Positions 32,254-41,119 of a DNA stretch of 64,000 bases are shown here, one piece after another. Under the pieces are notes generated by a model. It was not told the DNA's origin. It did no database searches and worked only from the letters and a program-made list of their open reading frames with translations. This DNA is from Paenibacillus harenae (lineage in GTDB: Bacteria; Bacillota; Bacilli; Paenibacillales; Paenibacillaceae), in contig NZ_JAUSST010000001.1 in the NCBI RefSeq assembly GCF_030812415.1, positions 62,001 through 126,000 on the forward strand. Direction: 5' to 3'. The number at the start of each line of letters is the position of its first letter. Position 1 is the first letter of the stretch. The translations under genes and the position numbers were made by a program.

Positions 32254-33924
32254 TCATGGCTGTTCGGAAGCCTGCGCTTTACGCACTTCTTCACCCACCT
32301 CTTGCGTTATTTGATTACCGCCTTGATTCGACCAAGTCTGAGCGAAGGAGTCGAAAGCGTCGACCGGCAGCTCGCCGGTCAATATTTTCAAATACGTCTC
32401 GTTCTCAAGCTTCTGCAGCGCTGCCCACTTCTTCTCCATCGATGGAGTCGTATCGTAAAACAAGCTTTCGACCTTAATCATCGGCTTCTTGCTAACGGCA
32501 CCGCCCAGCAAATACGCTTGCGAGCTGCTCCAGGCTTCCAGGTTTTTGCGCGGATGCTCGATCTCCATTAACAAGTTATCGTACAGCGTTCTCGTCTCCG
32601 TATCAAGGGAATCCAGTTCAATCTCCCGATTCAATGCCAGAATGAGCTGGTCATGCCGCTTGACGACAGCATCCGGATAATCGAGCAGCAGATCGAACGG
32701 GTAATAGTTGCGAAGATGAGCGCCTTGCTGCTCCGCGATCGTCCGCAGCTGCTCGCCTGCCTTCCAGTTCGGAACCTGATTGCGCTCCAGCTTCGTCAAC
32801 AAGTTCAGTACCTTAAGCGCAGCTTCCGGGTATGCGTAGCCTTTGCGGACGACCAAGTAACGGTCGGTCAGCGGCGCCGTCTTCGTGACGAACATGCCTT
32901 CCGCGTCGGTCGGTGCCAAATACACCCGCCATTCCGCCTTTGTATCGTTCGATACGGAGCTGATCAGCGGCCAGTATGGACCCCACCATGGCGCGAACAC
33001 AACGCCGGCGTTGTTGTTCGTAACGAGATCGTTGATTTCTTTGCGGAGCACGAATTGCGAATCGATTATGCCTTCCTTATACCACTCCGAGAGCTTGGCA
33101 AGCGCAGCTTTAGCTTCCGGTTGAATCGACCCGTAAACGAGATTGCCCAGCCCATCGTAGATCCAGCTCTTTGGAAAAGAATGATAGGCGGCGAACACGC
33201 CGTTAAGACCGTGTACGCCCGTCTTCTCGCCATATACGAGCGTGCGCTCCACAGGTATGCCCGTCGTGTCGTTCTTTCCGTTGCCGTCGGGGTCGCCTTT
33301 TATGAATGCGCGGACGATCCTCTCCATGTCTTGGAGCGTATTCGGCGGCTGCAGCTTCAGCTTCTCGAGCCAGTCCTGCCTTATCCATACGTAAGAGGGG
33401 GCGTCCGCTTCAATCGCAACGTTAGGTAAAGCGTAGAGCTTGCCGTCGACCGATGCTTCTCTTAGTGCCTGACCGCCTGTCGAATCGTAGATCTCCTTGA
33501 CGAGCGGCGATGCGTACCTCGGATAGATGTCGGTAAGGTCCTCGATCAATTGCTGATTCTTTAGCACTCGGAACTGCTCGCGATTCACGATGAACGCGTC
33601 GGGAAGATCGTTGCTGCGGATGGCTAGATTGAGCATGCTCTTATAGTTGTCCTCGCCGCCCGCTTCCCAATCGTATTTGATGGCAACGCCCGTCTGTTCC
33701 TCAATGTACCGGGTCAGAAAGTTATTGTCGCTATTATCGCCTTCGGGCAGCTCGATATCGGAGTAAGAGTATGCGATCCGCAACGTAACGGGGGGATGGA
33801 AAGGCAACTCAGCCTCCATCTGATCGTTGGCAGTTGAAGTAGGCTCATTGTTCTGACAAGCCGTTGCTAGGAGCAATCCGAAACCACTTGTCAACAACAG
33901 TATACGATTTATTAATCGCCTCAT
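32254..33924 (-). CDS. Extracellular solute-binding lipoprotein (ABC sugar-type, Paenibacillus LipO-like)
   Basis: 556 residues from ATG 33924 (AAGGA seven bases upstream). A signal sequence ends in LLLATAC with the lipidated cysteine at residue 23. The rest is a family 1 solute-binding protein: DYNSDNNFLTRYIEEQTGV-like start (SDNNFLTRYIEEQTG), an EF-hand-like Asp-rich loop DPDGNGKNDTTGIPV around residue 215, and a C-terminal LPVDAFDSFAQTWSNQGGNQITQE. Such proteins capture oligosaccharides at the cell surface. It is co-directional with, and nearly overlaps, the upstream sensor kinase, so kinase and binding protein may sense the same sugar. No permease genes follow. Confidence 0.88.
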   Translation of the reverse strand: MRRLINRILLLTSGFGLLLATACQNNEPTSTANDQMEAELPFHPPVTLRIAYSYSDIELPEGDNSDNNFLTRYIEEQTGVAIKYDWEAGGEDNYKSMLNLAIRSNDLPDAFIVNREQFRVLKNQQLIEDLTDIYPRYASPLVKEIYDSTGGQALREASVDGKLYALPNVAIEADAPSYVWIRQDWLEKLKLQPPNTLQDMERIVRAFIKGDPDGNGKNDTTGIPVERTLVYGEKTGVHGLNGVFAAYHSFPKSWIYDGLGNLVYGSIQPEAKAALAKLSEWYKEGIIDSQFVLRKEINDLVTNNNAGVVFAPWWGPYWPLISSVSNDTKAEWRVYLAPTDAEGMFVTKTAPLTDRYLVVRKGYAYPEAALKVLNLLTKLERNQVPNWKAGEQLRTIAEQQGAHLRNYYPFDLLLDYPDAVVKRHDQLILALNREIELDSLDTETRTLYDNLLMEIEHPRKNLEAWSSSQAYLLGGAVSKKPMIKVESLFYDTTPSMEKKWAALQKLENETYLKILTGELPVDAFDSFAQTWSNQGGNQITQEVGEEVRKAQASEQP

Positions 33925-33938
33925 ACGATCATCCTTAG

Positions 33939-35708
33939 TCAATGATATCCCATCCTTCCGTCCTCGATAGCTGCAGGTATTTCAACGGAGAGCACGGTTC
34001 CTTGTCCCGGCGCGCTCGAAATACGAAGCAAATCGCCGTTGCCATAATAACGGTCAAGCAATCGCCGCACATAATTAAGTCCAATGCCCATCCCGCCCAG
34101 AACAGGTGTTCCGTCCCCCGCGCCAAGCAGCCGTGCCAGCGTAGACTCGTCCATGCCGGGACCGTTGTCGACCACTTCCACGCGCATCTTGGCCTGCTCC
34201 GTTTGCCGGATCGTAATGCGAATTACGCCATGATCCTCGTTCTTGCCGTGATAGATGGCATTCTCGACAAGCGGCTGCAGCAGAAATCTCGGAATCGGGA
34301 TATGATTCGTCCGTGGATCGACGTCGATCCGGAAGTCGAGCTCCCCCTCGTATCTGATGCTTTGCAGCTCGATATATTTTTGCAGCGCTTCGATCTCGTC
34401 CCGTACCGTTACGATCAAACCCGGCTTGCCCATATTATAGTGGAGCACCTGCACGAGCAGCGTGACGATGCGGTCGATATCCTCCTGCCCGTTGGATCTG
34501 GCTAACCACTGCACCGTATTGAGCGTGTTGTGCAAGAAATGCGGATTGATCTGGCTCAGCAGCTTCTCGGTCTCTAGTTGGCTCTTCATCCGTTCGTTGC
34601 GGCCGACCTCGTGAATCAGCTCGTTGACGGTCGTCTTCATCACTTGAAAGTTGCCGAGCAATTGGTCGAACTCCTCGATTTGGGTGTAGCTGACCGGCGC
34701 TTCTCTGTCTCCGGTCATCTTGACGATTTCCTTGTTCACTTTGCGCAGCGAGCCATATACTTTGCGCCAGATGAGCATCGCGATAAAGATCGCCAGAGCG
34801 GACGAGCCTACGAACAGCAAGCCTATGCGCTGAAACCACGCATTGATCTCGTGATTGATAATGCTTTGGTCGACTGCCGTTACGAGCTTCCAGCCTTGGG
34901 CGCTCTCGTAGCCGAACAGGTAATGGCTCTTGAACAGCTTGCTTTCGGACACGGCCATTTCCCAACGCAATTGTCTAGGGTCGAACGGCGGTATGCCGGT
35001 ATCGGCGAAGATCGCCTGTCCTTGCTCGTTGATCAAGTAATGAGATACCTTCATACCGTACCACTCGCTGTTCATGATTTTGCGAAACAAATTATAGTTG
35101 GATTCCAAATAGATGTAGGCCGAATCGACGCGGTCCGTCTTCAATTCACGCATGGAGGAAAAAACGATATTCGTACTGTTCTTGTACTGCGTACGATGCG
35201 GGCCAAAGTAGTCGGCGCCGTTGTAGCGGACGAAGGCTGGAAGATGATCAACGCCGAACGCGCCGCTAACGGCAAGATTCGTGAACAGAATCGGATTTTG
35301 CTGGCCGGGACTATAATAAACGGTTAACCCGAGATTCGGATTCGTAAAGTTAACGATATTAAGGCTTGACTCGATATCCTTCATCATCTCCGCCTTCTCG
35401 GTTACGCTTTCCGTGTTCAAATATTCGCTTACCTTCTCGGCGGTTAGTCCGTCGAGCGCGAATTGCTTGGATACGAAGTCGAGATTGCTGAGCAAATTTT
35501 CGAGCCCGGTCGCCTCTTGTTCAAGGCTTGCATAGATTCCGGTACGTATTTTGTTGGAGAGAATCGAATGCAAGGAAGAATACGTATAGACCGAGAACAA
35601 GACGGGCGGGAATAAGCATGCTATGAGCAGGTAGAACACAAGCGTTCGCCGTAAAGTGCCCGTCTTGAACGGATGCGGCATTTGGCGAAAAAATCGCAGC
35701 ATGTACAA
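33939..35708 (-). CDS. YesM-type sensor histidine kinase
   Basis: About 589 residues from TTG 35708 (nine bases after GGAAGGGG); an ATG at 35768 without a ribosome-binding site would add 20. One membrane helix near the N-terminus (VFYLLIACLFPPVLFSVYTY), a large extracellular sensor, a second helix (IGLLFVGSSALAIFIAMLIW), HAMP, the His-kinase phosphoacceptor SQINPHFLHNTLNTVQW, and a HATPase with VENAIYHG, VVDNGPGMD and GGMGIGLNYV. YesM kinases pair with YesN AraC-type response regulators, but none is adjacent. Its 3' end abuts the solute-binding lipoprotein gene, suggesting carbohydrate sensing. Confidence 0.92.
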   Translation of the reverse strand: MYMLRFFRQMPHPFKTGTLRRTLVFYLLIACLFPPVLFSVYTYSSLHSILSNKIRTGIYASLEQEATGLENLLSNLDFVSKQFALDGLTAEKVSEYLNTESVTEKAEMMKDIESSLNIVNFTNPNLGLTVYYSPGQQNPILFTNLAVSGAFGVDHLPAFVRYNGADYFGPHRTQYKNSTNIVFSSMRELKTDRVDSAYIYLESNYNLFRKIMNSEWYGMKVSHYLINEQGQAIFADTGIPPFDPRQLRWEMAVSESKLFKSHYLFGYESAQGWKLVTAVDQSIINHEINAWFQRIGLLFVGSSALAIFIAMLIWRKVYGSLRKVNKEIVKMTGDREAPVSYTQIEEFDQLLGNFQVMKTTVNELIHEVGRNERMKSQLETEKLLSQINPHFLHNTLNTVQWLARSNGQEDIDRIVTLLVQVLHYNMGKPGLIVTVRDEIEALQKYIELQSIRYEGELDFRIDVDPRTNHIPIPRFLLQPLVENAIYHGKNEDHGVIRITIRQTEQAKMRVEVVDNGPGMDESTLARLLGAGDGTPVLGGMGIGLNYVRRLLDRYYGNGDLLRISSAPGQGTVLSVEIPAAIEDGRMGYH

Positions 35709-35900
35709 TCGATCATGCCCCTTCCGGCGGAAATCGCTTACATCGTTTATTTTACCAATAAAACCCATGAGCTGTAACTAGTAAAATAGCGTTAGTTTTC
35801 CTGTTGTCTATGATTTGTCAATATCCTACTCAAGCTCTCAGCTTATAAGATGATATAATGGTCAGTAGGAAGCTTACATACAGAAAGGAGTTCCATTCCT

Positions 35901-36413
35901 TTGAAAAAATCGATTCGTTCTGCCATATACTTGCTCGTGCTTGCCGGTTTTGTGCTTGGCGGCTGCTCGAATAACGCGCATGAGGCTCATAACGAGGAAA
36001 CATCGTCGCATGAGGACCAGCATCATACCGTTTCCGGCGATCTCCAGGAACGGACAGCTTCTCTGGCTGAACTCCCTTCCTTCCTGAACGCCGCGTCGCC
36101 AACGATACGGACAGCCTATGCCGTCGCGGCGTCCTTGACCGATACGCTGCCCTACATTCCGTGCTATTGCGGCTGCGGCGAGAGCGCAGGACATCGAAGC
36201 AATCTCAATTGCTTCATCGCTGAAGTGAAAGAAGACGGCTCGGTCGTCTGGGACGATCACGGTACGCGCTGCGGCGTCTGTATGGAGATTGCCGTGAAGA
36301 CAGCGGCAATGAAGGAAAGCGGCGTAGAGCTGGAGCGCATCCGTCAAATCATCGACGACGCGTATAAGGAAGGTTACGCGAAACCGACGTTGACGGAGCT
36401 TCCTTCCGCTTAA
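35901..36413 (+). CDS. PCYCGC-motif lipoprotein
   Basis: 170 residues from TTG 35901, ten bases after AAAGGAG. A lipoprotein signal ends VLGGC with the lipidated cysteine at 22. A His/Glu-rich stretch (25-43) follows, then PCYCGC at residues 87-92, a further Cys104 and RCGVC near 126-130. These mark the PCYCGC family found in spore-forming Bacillota; the cysteines may bind a metal or redox centre, but function is not established. The gene is alone, between the sensor kinase and a terminator shared with the convergent VWA gene. Confidence 0.88.
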   Translation: MKKSIRSAIYLLVLAGFVLGGCSNNAHEAHNEETSSHEDQHHTVSGDLQERTASLAELPSFLNAASPTIRTAYAVAASLTDTLPYIPCYCGCGESAGHRSNLNCFIAEVKEDGSVVWDDHGTRCGVCMEIAVKTAAMKESGVELERIRQIIDDAYKEGYAKPTLTELPSA

Positions 36414-36423
36414 AAGATTGAAA

Positions 36424-36478
36424 TAGAGGGCTGAAACCAAAGTCATCGTCAATGACAGCGGTTCAGCCCTCTTCCTTA
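36424..36478. terminator. Bidirectional terminator between PCYCGC and VWA genes
   Basis: AGAGGGCTGAA pairs with TTCAGCCCTCT, enclosing an inner GTCAT/ATGAC hairpin; the plus side continues TCCTTATT. It separates convergent genes. Confidence 0.85.
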
Positions 36479-36487
36479 TTCGAGCTA

Positions 36488-37696
36488 TTATACTTTCACT
36501 GGCGACAGCGTCGCTGCAAGCTCCTTCAAATCTTTGCCCTTAATCGCCCCTTCGACGAGCTCCGCCAATCGATCCGGCGAGCAGGCGAAGCTCGGGATGC
36601 CCATGCCGGATAATCGCTTGGCAAGCTCGGCGTCGTAAGACGGCGCGCCGCTATCCGAAAGAGCGAGCAGACATAATACGCTGACGCCCGATTGCTTCAT
36701 ATGCTCCATTCTGCGTATCAATGCCGACTGGTTGCCGCCTTCGTAAAGGTCGGAAATAAGGATGAATAACGTCTTCTTCGGATCGGTTATGAATGGCTCG
36801 CAATAGACGACCGACTTATGGATATCGGTTCCGCCGCCAAGCTGAATGCCGAACAGCATGTCGACGGGATCGGCAGCGCATTGCTCGCTCAGATCGACGA
36901 TTTCGGTGTCGAAAGCGACGACTCGGGTATCGAGCGACGGCAAGCTGGCAAAGATCGAGCCGATGATCGACGCGTAGATGACCGATTCGGACATCGAGCC
37001 GCTTTGGTCGATATCGAGGATGACCGTCCATTCCCTGCTTCGCTTCGCCCGATCGAAGAAGTAGAAGCGCTCGGGAATGAGCAGCCCGCTGTTCGTATCG
37101 TAATGGCGAAGATTGCGGCTGATCGTTCGCTTCCAATCGAGCCCCGAGAACGACGGCAGCGGCGAATGCTTGCGTTTATTGAGCGCGCCGGTAACGGCCC
37201 GCGTAATCTGATCGCGAAGCCGGCTCATGATATCGTCGACGACCTCCTTCACAAGGAGGCGCGCCGTCTCCTTCGTCTGCTCCGGAATACGTCCGCGCAG
37301 CGACATGAGCGTGGCGACCATGCGAACGTCGGGCTTGATCTGTCTGAGCGTCTCCGGCTCGAACAGTAGCTGCTTCAGCCCTTTCCGCTCGATCGCATCG
37401 CCTTGGATAACGGAGACAATATCCGAAGGAAAGAACGTCCTCACGTCGCCTAGCCACTTGGTAAGCTTGGGTGCAGACGAACCTAATCCGGCCGAGCGGC
37501 GGCCTGAAGGCGAGGCATCCTCCTCGCCCCAAGGTGGCGTCTGGTCATAGATCGCGGCTAACGACTCATCCATCGCAATCCCTTCCTCGTCAAGCAGCGA
37601 GCCGCCGCCCGCCATGCCTTCAAGCTTTTGCTCCGCGGCCTGGCCTAATACGAGCCTCCATCTTCTAAGCTTCTCTAACCGTTGTTGATCGTCCAT
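36488..37696 (-). CDS. VWA-domain protein (partner of MoxR ATPase)
   Basis: 402 residues from ATG 37696 (GGAG nine bases upstream), one base after the DUF5682 stop. The von Willebrand A domain fills the C-terminal half with a complete MIDAS: DxSxS as DIDQSGSMS (Asp230, Ser232, Ser234), GGTDIH, and ISDLYEGG. The N-terminal half is helical (about 1-190). Cytosolic VWA proteins of this type act as adaptors for MoxR AAA+ ATPases in folding or metal insertion. It is the last gene of the SWIM-HEAT-MoxR-DUF5682-VWA operon. Confidence 0.9.
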   Translation of the reverse strand: MDDQQRLEKLRRWRLVLGQAAEQKLEGMAGGGSLLDEEGIAMDESLAAIYDQTPPWGEEDASPSGRRSAGLGSSAPKLTKWLGDVRTFFPSDIVSVIQGDAIERKGLKQLLFEPETLRQIKPDVRMVATLMSLRGRIPEQTKETARLLVKEVVDDIMSRLRDQITRAVTGALNKRKHSPLPSFSGLDWKRTISRNLRHYDTNSGLLIPERFYFFDRAKRSREWTVILDIDQSGSMSESVIYASIIGSIFASLPSLDTRVVAFDTEIVDLSEQCAADPVDMLFGIQLGGGTDIHKSVVYCEPFITDPKKTLFILISDLYEGGNQSALIRRMEHMKQSGVSVLCLLALSDSGAPSYDAELAKRLSGMGIPSFACSPDRLAELVEGAIKGKDLKELAATLSPVKV

Positions 37697-37697
37697 A

Positions 37698-40031
37698 TTA
37701 GATGTCTCCAAAGTCGAACTCATCGAGTTCGGTTAATGTTTGCTGCTCTTCTTCGCTTAACGGCTGCGACAATGCGTCGCCTCCCTCCAAAGCGCCAACG
37801 TCCCAAAGCTCCCCGAGCAGTTCCGCCACCATGCTCCTGTCTCTTGCTTCGAAACCGCTGAATGCCCGACGAAGATAAACGAGCGAGCGCCGGAACTGCG
37901 TCTCATCGAGCGAGTGAATATATAGATCCAGCTGCTCCCAAAGCTGCCTTCTTGATAGAAGGACATAGCGGTTGCGCAGAGACATGCCTTCGAACCAACC
38001 TGCTCCCGTATCGGCGTCCGTGCCTGGCGATAATCTGCGCGATACTTCCGCCGCCAGCCGATCTGCTTTGATCAGATTGCGCTCCAGCAGCAAGGCGAAA
38101 GCGAGTCCGGACAGCTTCGCATTGCGATCGTCCCGATAGGCAAGCAGCTCCAGCTGCTTCAGCCAGCGCTCGTCATCCACATCGTCGTAATGCTGCTGCG
38201 AGATGGCATGCATATCGATCATCGCCGCCGCTATTGCTGCAGCCGCTTCGTCATTGCAGGCGGCGCTGTCCACAAGCAGCAGCGTACCGCGCAGGAACAA
38301 TTGTTTAAGCAGAGGGATAAGCACGCTCGTATCGGCTTTCCTCACATCGCCGAACTGGATGAGCGCGGACAGTTCGCGCAGCGCGCCGGCTACTTGTTCG
38401 ATAGCGCCTGCATCTACGGCAAGCTGCTGCAGCATGCGCCTCGCATCCTCCATCGATGATGGAAGGCCGCATTCCCAAGCTTGCTTCACAAGCTTGGCGG
38501 CCGTTCGCAGATCGGGACTCTGCTCCAACGCTTCCTTAATGGCGAATGCGGCTGCAAGCTCTACCGTCTCGCCCTTGAGCGTAGCCTCGACGATCTGGAT
38601 CTCCGCTTCCGGCGACCACTGCAGCACCCAATGCTCAGCCCATGTGGCGCCGTCCTGACGAATGGTCTTCTTGCGGACGAAGCTGATTCCCAGCAGCTCA
38701 AGCCGCTGAAGGAAGAAAGAGCGACGAAGATCGATGAATGCCGCCTCCTCAGACTTGACCCGCCGATTCTCGCGCAGGTCAAGCTCCAGGTCGGCTGCTA
38801 CGGCACTTTTGTATTTGTCCAGCTTGAGCAGCTTCAGATTGCGGTTCAGATCGTCTTGAATCGGCGTCTGGCTAACTCCTTCGGGCAAGGCGCCAATGCT
38901 CGTTCCGATATCGGTTTTCACAAGCGCTTCCGATACGACCGATAGCTCCCCATGCCCCAAGCATACGATTGCCGCATCACGCAGATCCCTCCATACGGGC
39001 AGACGGCCGCCGCGAAGCGACGTAAGCGCCTCGGCAAGCCTTACCCCTTCGATGACCGAAGCTGCCGAACGATAAGTGCCGCTCTCGCGCATATAGCCGG
39101 CAATCTTGGATAGATAGAGGGGCGCAAGCTTGCCGGGATCATCGGCTTGCAGGCATTGCCATGCTAAGTCGAAGTACGCCGGTGCGTGATTGCCCGCTCC
39201 ATAACCGGAATGATTCGAAAGCTTGTAATTCGAATACGGCATCAGCGTCAGCTTCGTATCCCTTCTCGGAAGCGCTGCCGCTTCCTCGTCCGACATCGGC
39301 GCAATCGCCGTGGTCAGCGCCGATACGTGGTAAGCGCCTGCGATAACAACGATCCGATCAGCCGGTACGCCGCCAGCGATCGCTTCTGCGATTCTGCTTC
39401 GCATATAAGCTTCGCGGATATCGTTCGAAGCTGCTTCGAGCGGCGTGCTGCTGCGCTCCTCTTCCTCGTTCAGCAATCTCATCTGCTCCGAGAAAGCCGC
39501 AATCGCGCTTCTGTAAGTGTCCGAGGCGGACGAATGCTCGAAATACCGTTCCCAATACGAGTCGTAATCCGGTTCTCCGGCAAGCTCGGCTACTTTCTCG
39601 TAACGTTCATTGACGTTGCTCCAGTGCTGCTGAGCTTCCTGCTTGATCCCCTCTTCTACGGCTTCCCGTTTGCCAAGGTGCATGCTGATTGCTATATTCG
39701 ACGGCAGGTCGATGAACCTTGCCTCCGCGCCATTGCTTGCCGCCCAGCGGAACGCTTCATATTCCGGCGAATAAGAGGCTAACGGGAAAACGAGCGTGCG
39801 AATCGGTAATTGGTCGGTATACGCTAATATAGCGACCGGCGGTGTAACGCCGCTTCTCGTTATATGGCCGATTAGCGGCGTTGCGTCTGCCGGTCCTTCG
39901 ACGAGGACAAGCTCAGGCTTGATTTCGTTCAGAAAATGCCGCAGGTGAATCGCGCCCGCAGGCGACAAATGGCGGATACCGAACAAATGCACGCCGGCTG
40001 TTTCTTTAACCGCAGCCTTCATAGCGCTCAC
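37698..40031 (-). CDS. DUF5682 family protein (TraB/TIKI/EreA-like N-terminal domain)
   Basis: 777 residues. The N-terminus HLFGIRHLSPAGAIHL with ELVLVEGPADATPLI and later VVIAGAYHVSAL matches the GxxH ... EGP ... GxxH pattern of the TraB/TIKI/EreA-ChaN superfamily, which includes metal-dependent proteases and esterases; this link is my inference. The C-terminal 450 residues are helical. The GTG start overlaps the MoxR stop by four bases (GTGA), a sign of translational coupling. It may be a hydrolase or a scaffold controlled by the MoxR ATPase; no function is proven. Confidence 0.85.
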   Translation of the reverse strand: MSAMKAAVKETAGVHLFGIRHLSPAGAIHLRHFLNEIKPELVLVEGPADATPLIGHITRSGVTPPVAILAYTDQLPIRTLVFPLASYSPEYEAFRWAASNGAEARFIDLPSNIAISMHLGKREAVEEGIKQEAQQHWSNVNERYEKVAELAGEPDYDSYWERYFEHSSASDTYRSAIAAFSEQMRLLNEEEERSSTPLEAASNDIREAYMRSRIAEAIAGGVPADRIVVIAGAYHVSALTTAIAPMSDEEAAALPRRDTKLTLMPYSNYKLSNHSGYGAGNHAPAYFDLAWQCLQADDPGKLAPLYLSKIAGYMRESGTYRSAASVIEGVRLAEALTSLRGGRLPVWRDLRDAAIVCLGHGELSVVSEALVKTDIGTSIGALPEGVSQTPIQDDLNRNLKLLKLDKYKSAVAADLELDLRENRRVKSEEAAFIDLRRSFFLQRLELLGISFVRKKTIRQDGATWAEHWVLQWSPEAEIQIVEATLKGETVELAAAFAIKEALEQSPDLRTAAKLVKQAWECGLPSSMEDARRMLQQLAVDAGAIEQVAGALRELSALIQFGDVRKADTSVLIPLLKQLFLRGTLLLVDSAACNDEAAAAIAAAMIDMHAISQQHYDDVDDERWLKQLELLAYRDDRNAKLSGLAFALLLERNLIKADRLAAEVSRRLSPGTDADTGAGWFEGMSLRNRYVLLSRRQLWEQLDLYIHSLDETQFRRSLVYLRRAFSGFEARDRSMVAELLGELWDVGALEGGDALSQPLSEEEQQTLTELDEFDFGDI

Positions 40032-41119
40032 GAGCTAAGCTCACGGCAAGCGTTGTACAGGCCGCGCCATTCCGATCCGCGTTTCTTCATGACATTCTCC
40101 AAGTATTCCTTCCATACGGCGTCGTCTTTGCCGTCATCCTTGACGACCGCGCCGAGCAGCCCCGCCGCCAAGTCTTCATCGGAGACGCTGCCGCCGCCGA
40201 AGCTGGAAGCGAGCGCCATGCTGTTCACGAGCAGGGATATGGCTTCTGCGGTTGAGATCGCGCCGCTCGGCTGTTTAATCTTCTCCTTGCCGTCGAGCGT
40301 CATGCCTGCCCTAAGCTCGCGGAAGATCGTGACGACCTTATGAACGGCAGCTTCCGTTGGCAGCGCCTCGCCAAGCCGGTAGTTCGCCGCGATCTCGCTA
40401 ACCCGCTTGCGAACGATGTCGATCTCCGTATCCAGGTCGGCAGGCGCTGGAAGAACGACAATATTGAATCTGCGCTTCAAGGCGGCGGACATATCGTTGA
40501 CGCCGCGATCGCGCGTGTTCGCCGTTGCGATGATCGAGAACCCCCGATTAGCGGGTACTTCGCTGCCGAGCTCGGGAACGGTGATCGTCTTCTCCGACAA
40601 GATGGAGATCAGCGCGTCCTGCACTTCGGAGGCGCAGCGGGATATTTCCTCGAACCTTGCGATACCGCCCGTCTCCATCGCGCGGTAGATCGGGCTCTTC
40701 ACGATCGCTTCGTTCGAAGGTCCGTTCGCAAGCAGCATCGCGTAATTCCAGGAATAACGAATTTGCTCCTCGCTCGTTCCCGCCGTTCCTTGAATGACCT
40801 TCGATGAATCGCCATGGATGGCTGCCGTCAGGTTCTCCGACAACCAAGACTTTGCCGTACCCGGCTCGCCGATCAGGAGCAACGCCCGATCCGTCAGCAG
40901 CGTCGCTATCGCAATCTCCACGATCCGCCGATTGCCGATATACTTCGGCGTTATGGCCGTTCCGCCCGCTTCACCCCCGATAATGAAGGTTAAGACGGCG
41001 CGGGGGGACAATTGCCAGCCTTCGGGGCGCTCTCCTTTGTCCGACGCTCGCAACGCTTCAAGCTCATGCGCGTATAGCTTCTCGGCCGGCAGTCTTAACG
41101 TACTTTGCTTTTGATCCAT
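40028..41119 (-). CDS. MoxR-family AAA+ ATPase
   Basis: 363 residues. Walker A is GEPGTAKS (84-91), Walker B IARFEE (153-158), sensor 1 in ATANTRDRG (Asn201), and the arginine-finger region ALKRRFN follows. MoxR ATPases act as cytosolic chaperones with VWA-domain partners, here encoded two genes downstream. The start overlaps the end of the HEAT-like gene by 25 bases. Central engine of the five-gene operon. Confidence 0.93.
   Translation of the reverse strand: MDQKQSTLRLPAEKLYAHELEALRASDKGERPEGWQLSPRAVLTFIIGGEAGGTAITPKYIGNRRIVEIAIATLLTDRALLLIGEPGTAKSWLSENLTAAIHGDSSKVIQGTAGTSEEQIRYSWNYAMLLANGPSNEAIVKSPIYRAMETGGIARFEEISRCASEVQDALISILSEKTITVPELGSEVPANRGFSIIATANTRDRGVNDMSAALKRRFNIVVLPAPADLDTEIDIVRKRVSEIAANYRLGEALPTEAAVHKVVTIFRELRAGMTLDGKEKIKQPSGAISTAEAISLLVNSMALASSFGGGSVSDEDLAAGLLGAVVKDDGKDDAVWKEYLENVMKKRGSEWRGLYNACRELSS

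Noticed and set aside
32653-33429. A 258-codon plus-strand open frame inside the solute-binding protein gene
   Set aside because: Antisense shadow; the minus-strand protein has signal peptide and family motifs.
34578-35327. A 249-codon plus-strand open frame inside the sensor kinase gene
   Set aside because: Antisense shadow of a gene with intact kinase motifs; no family resemblance.
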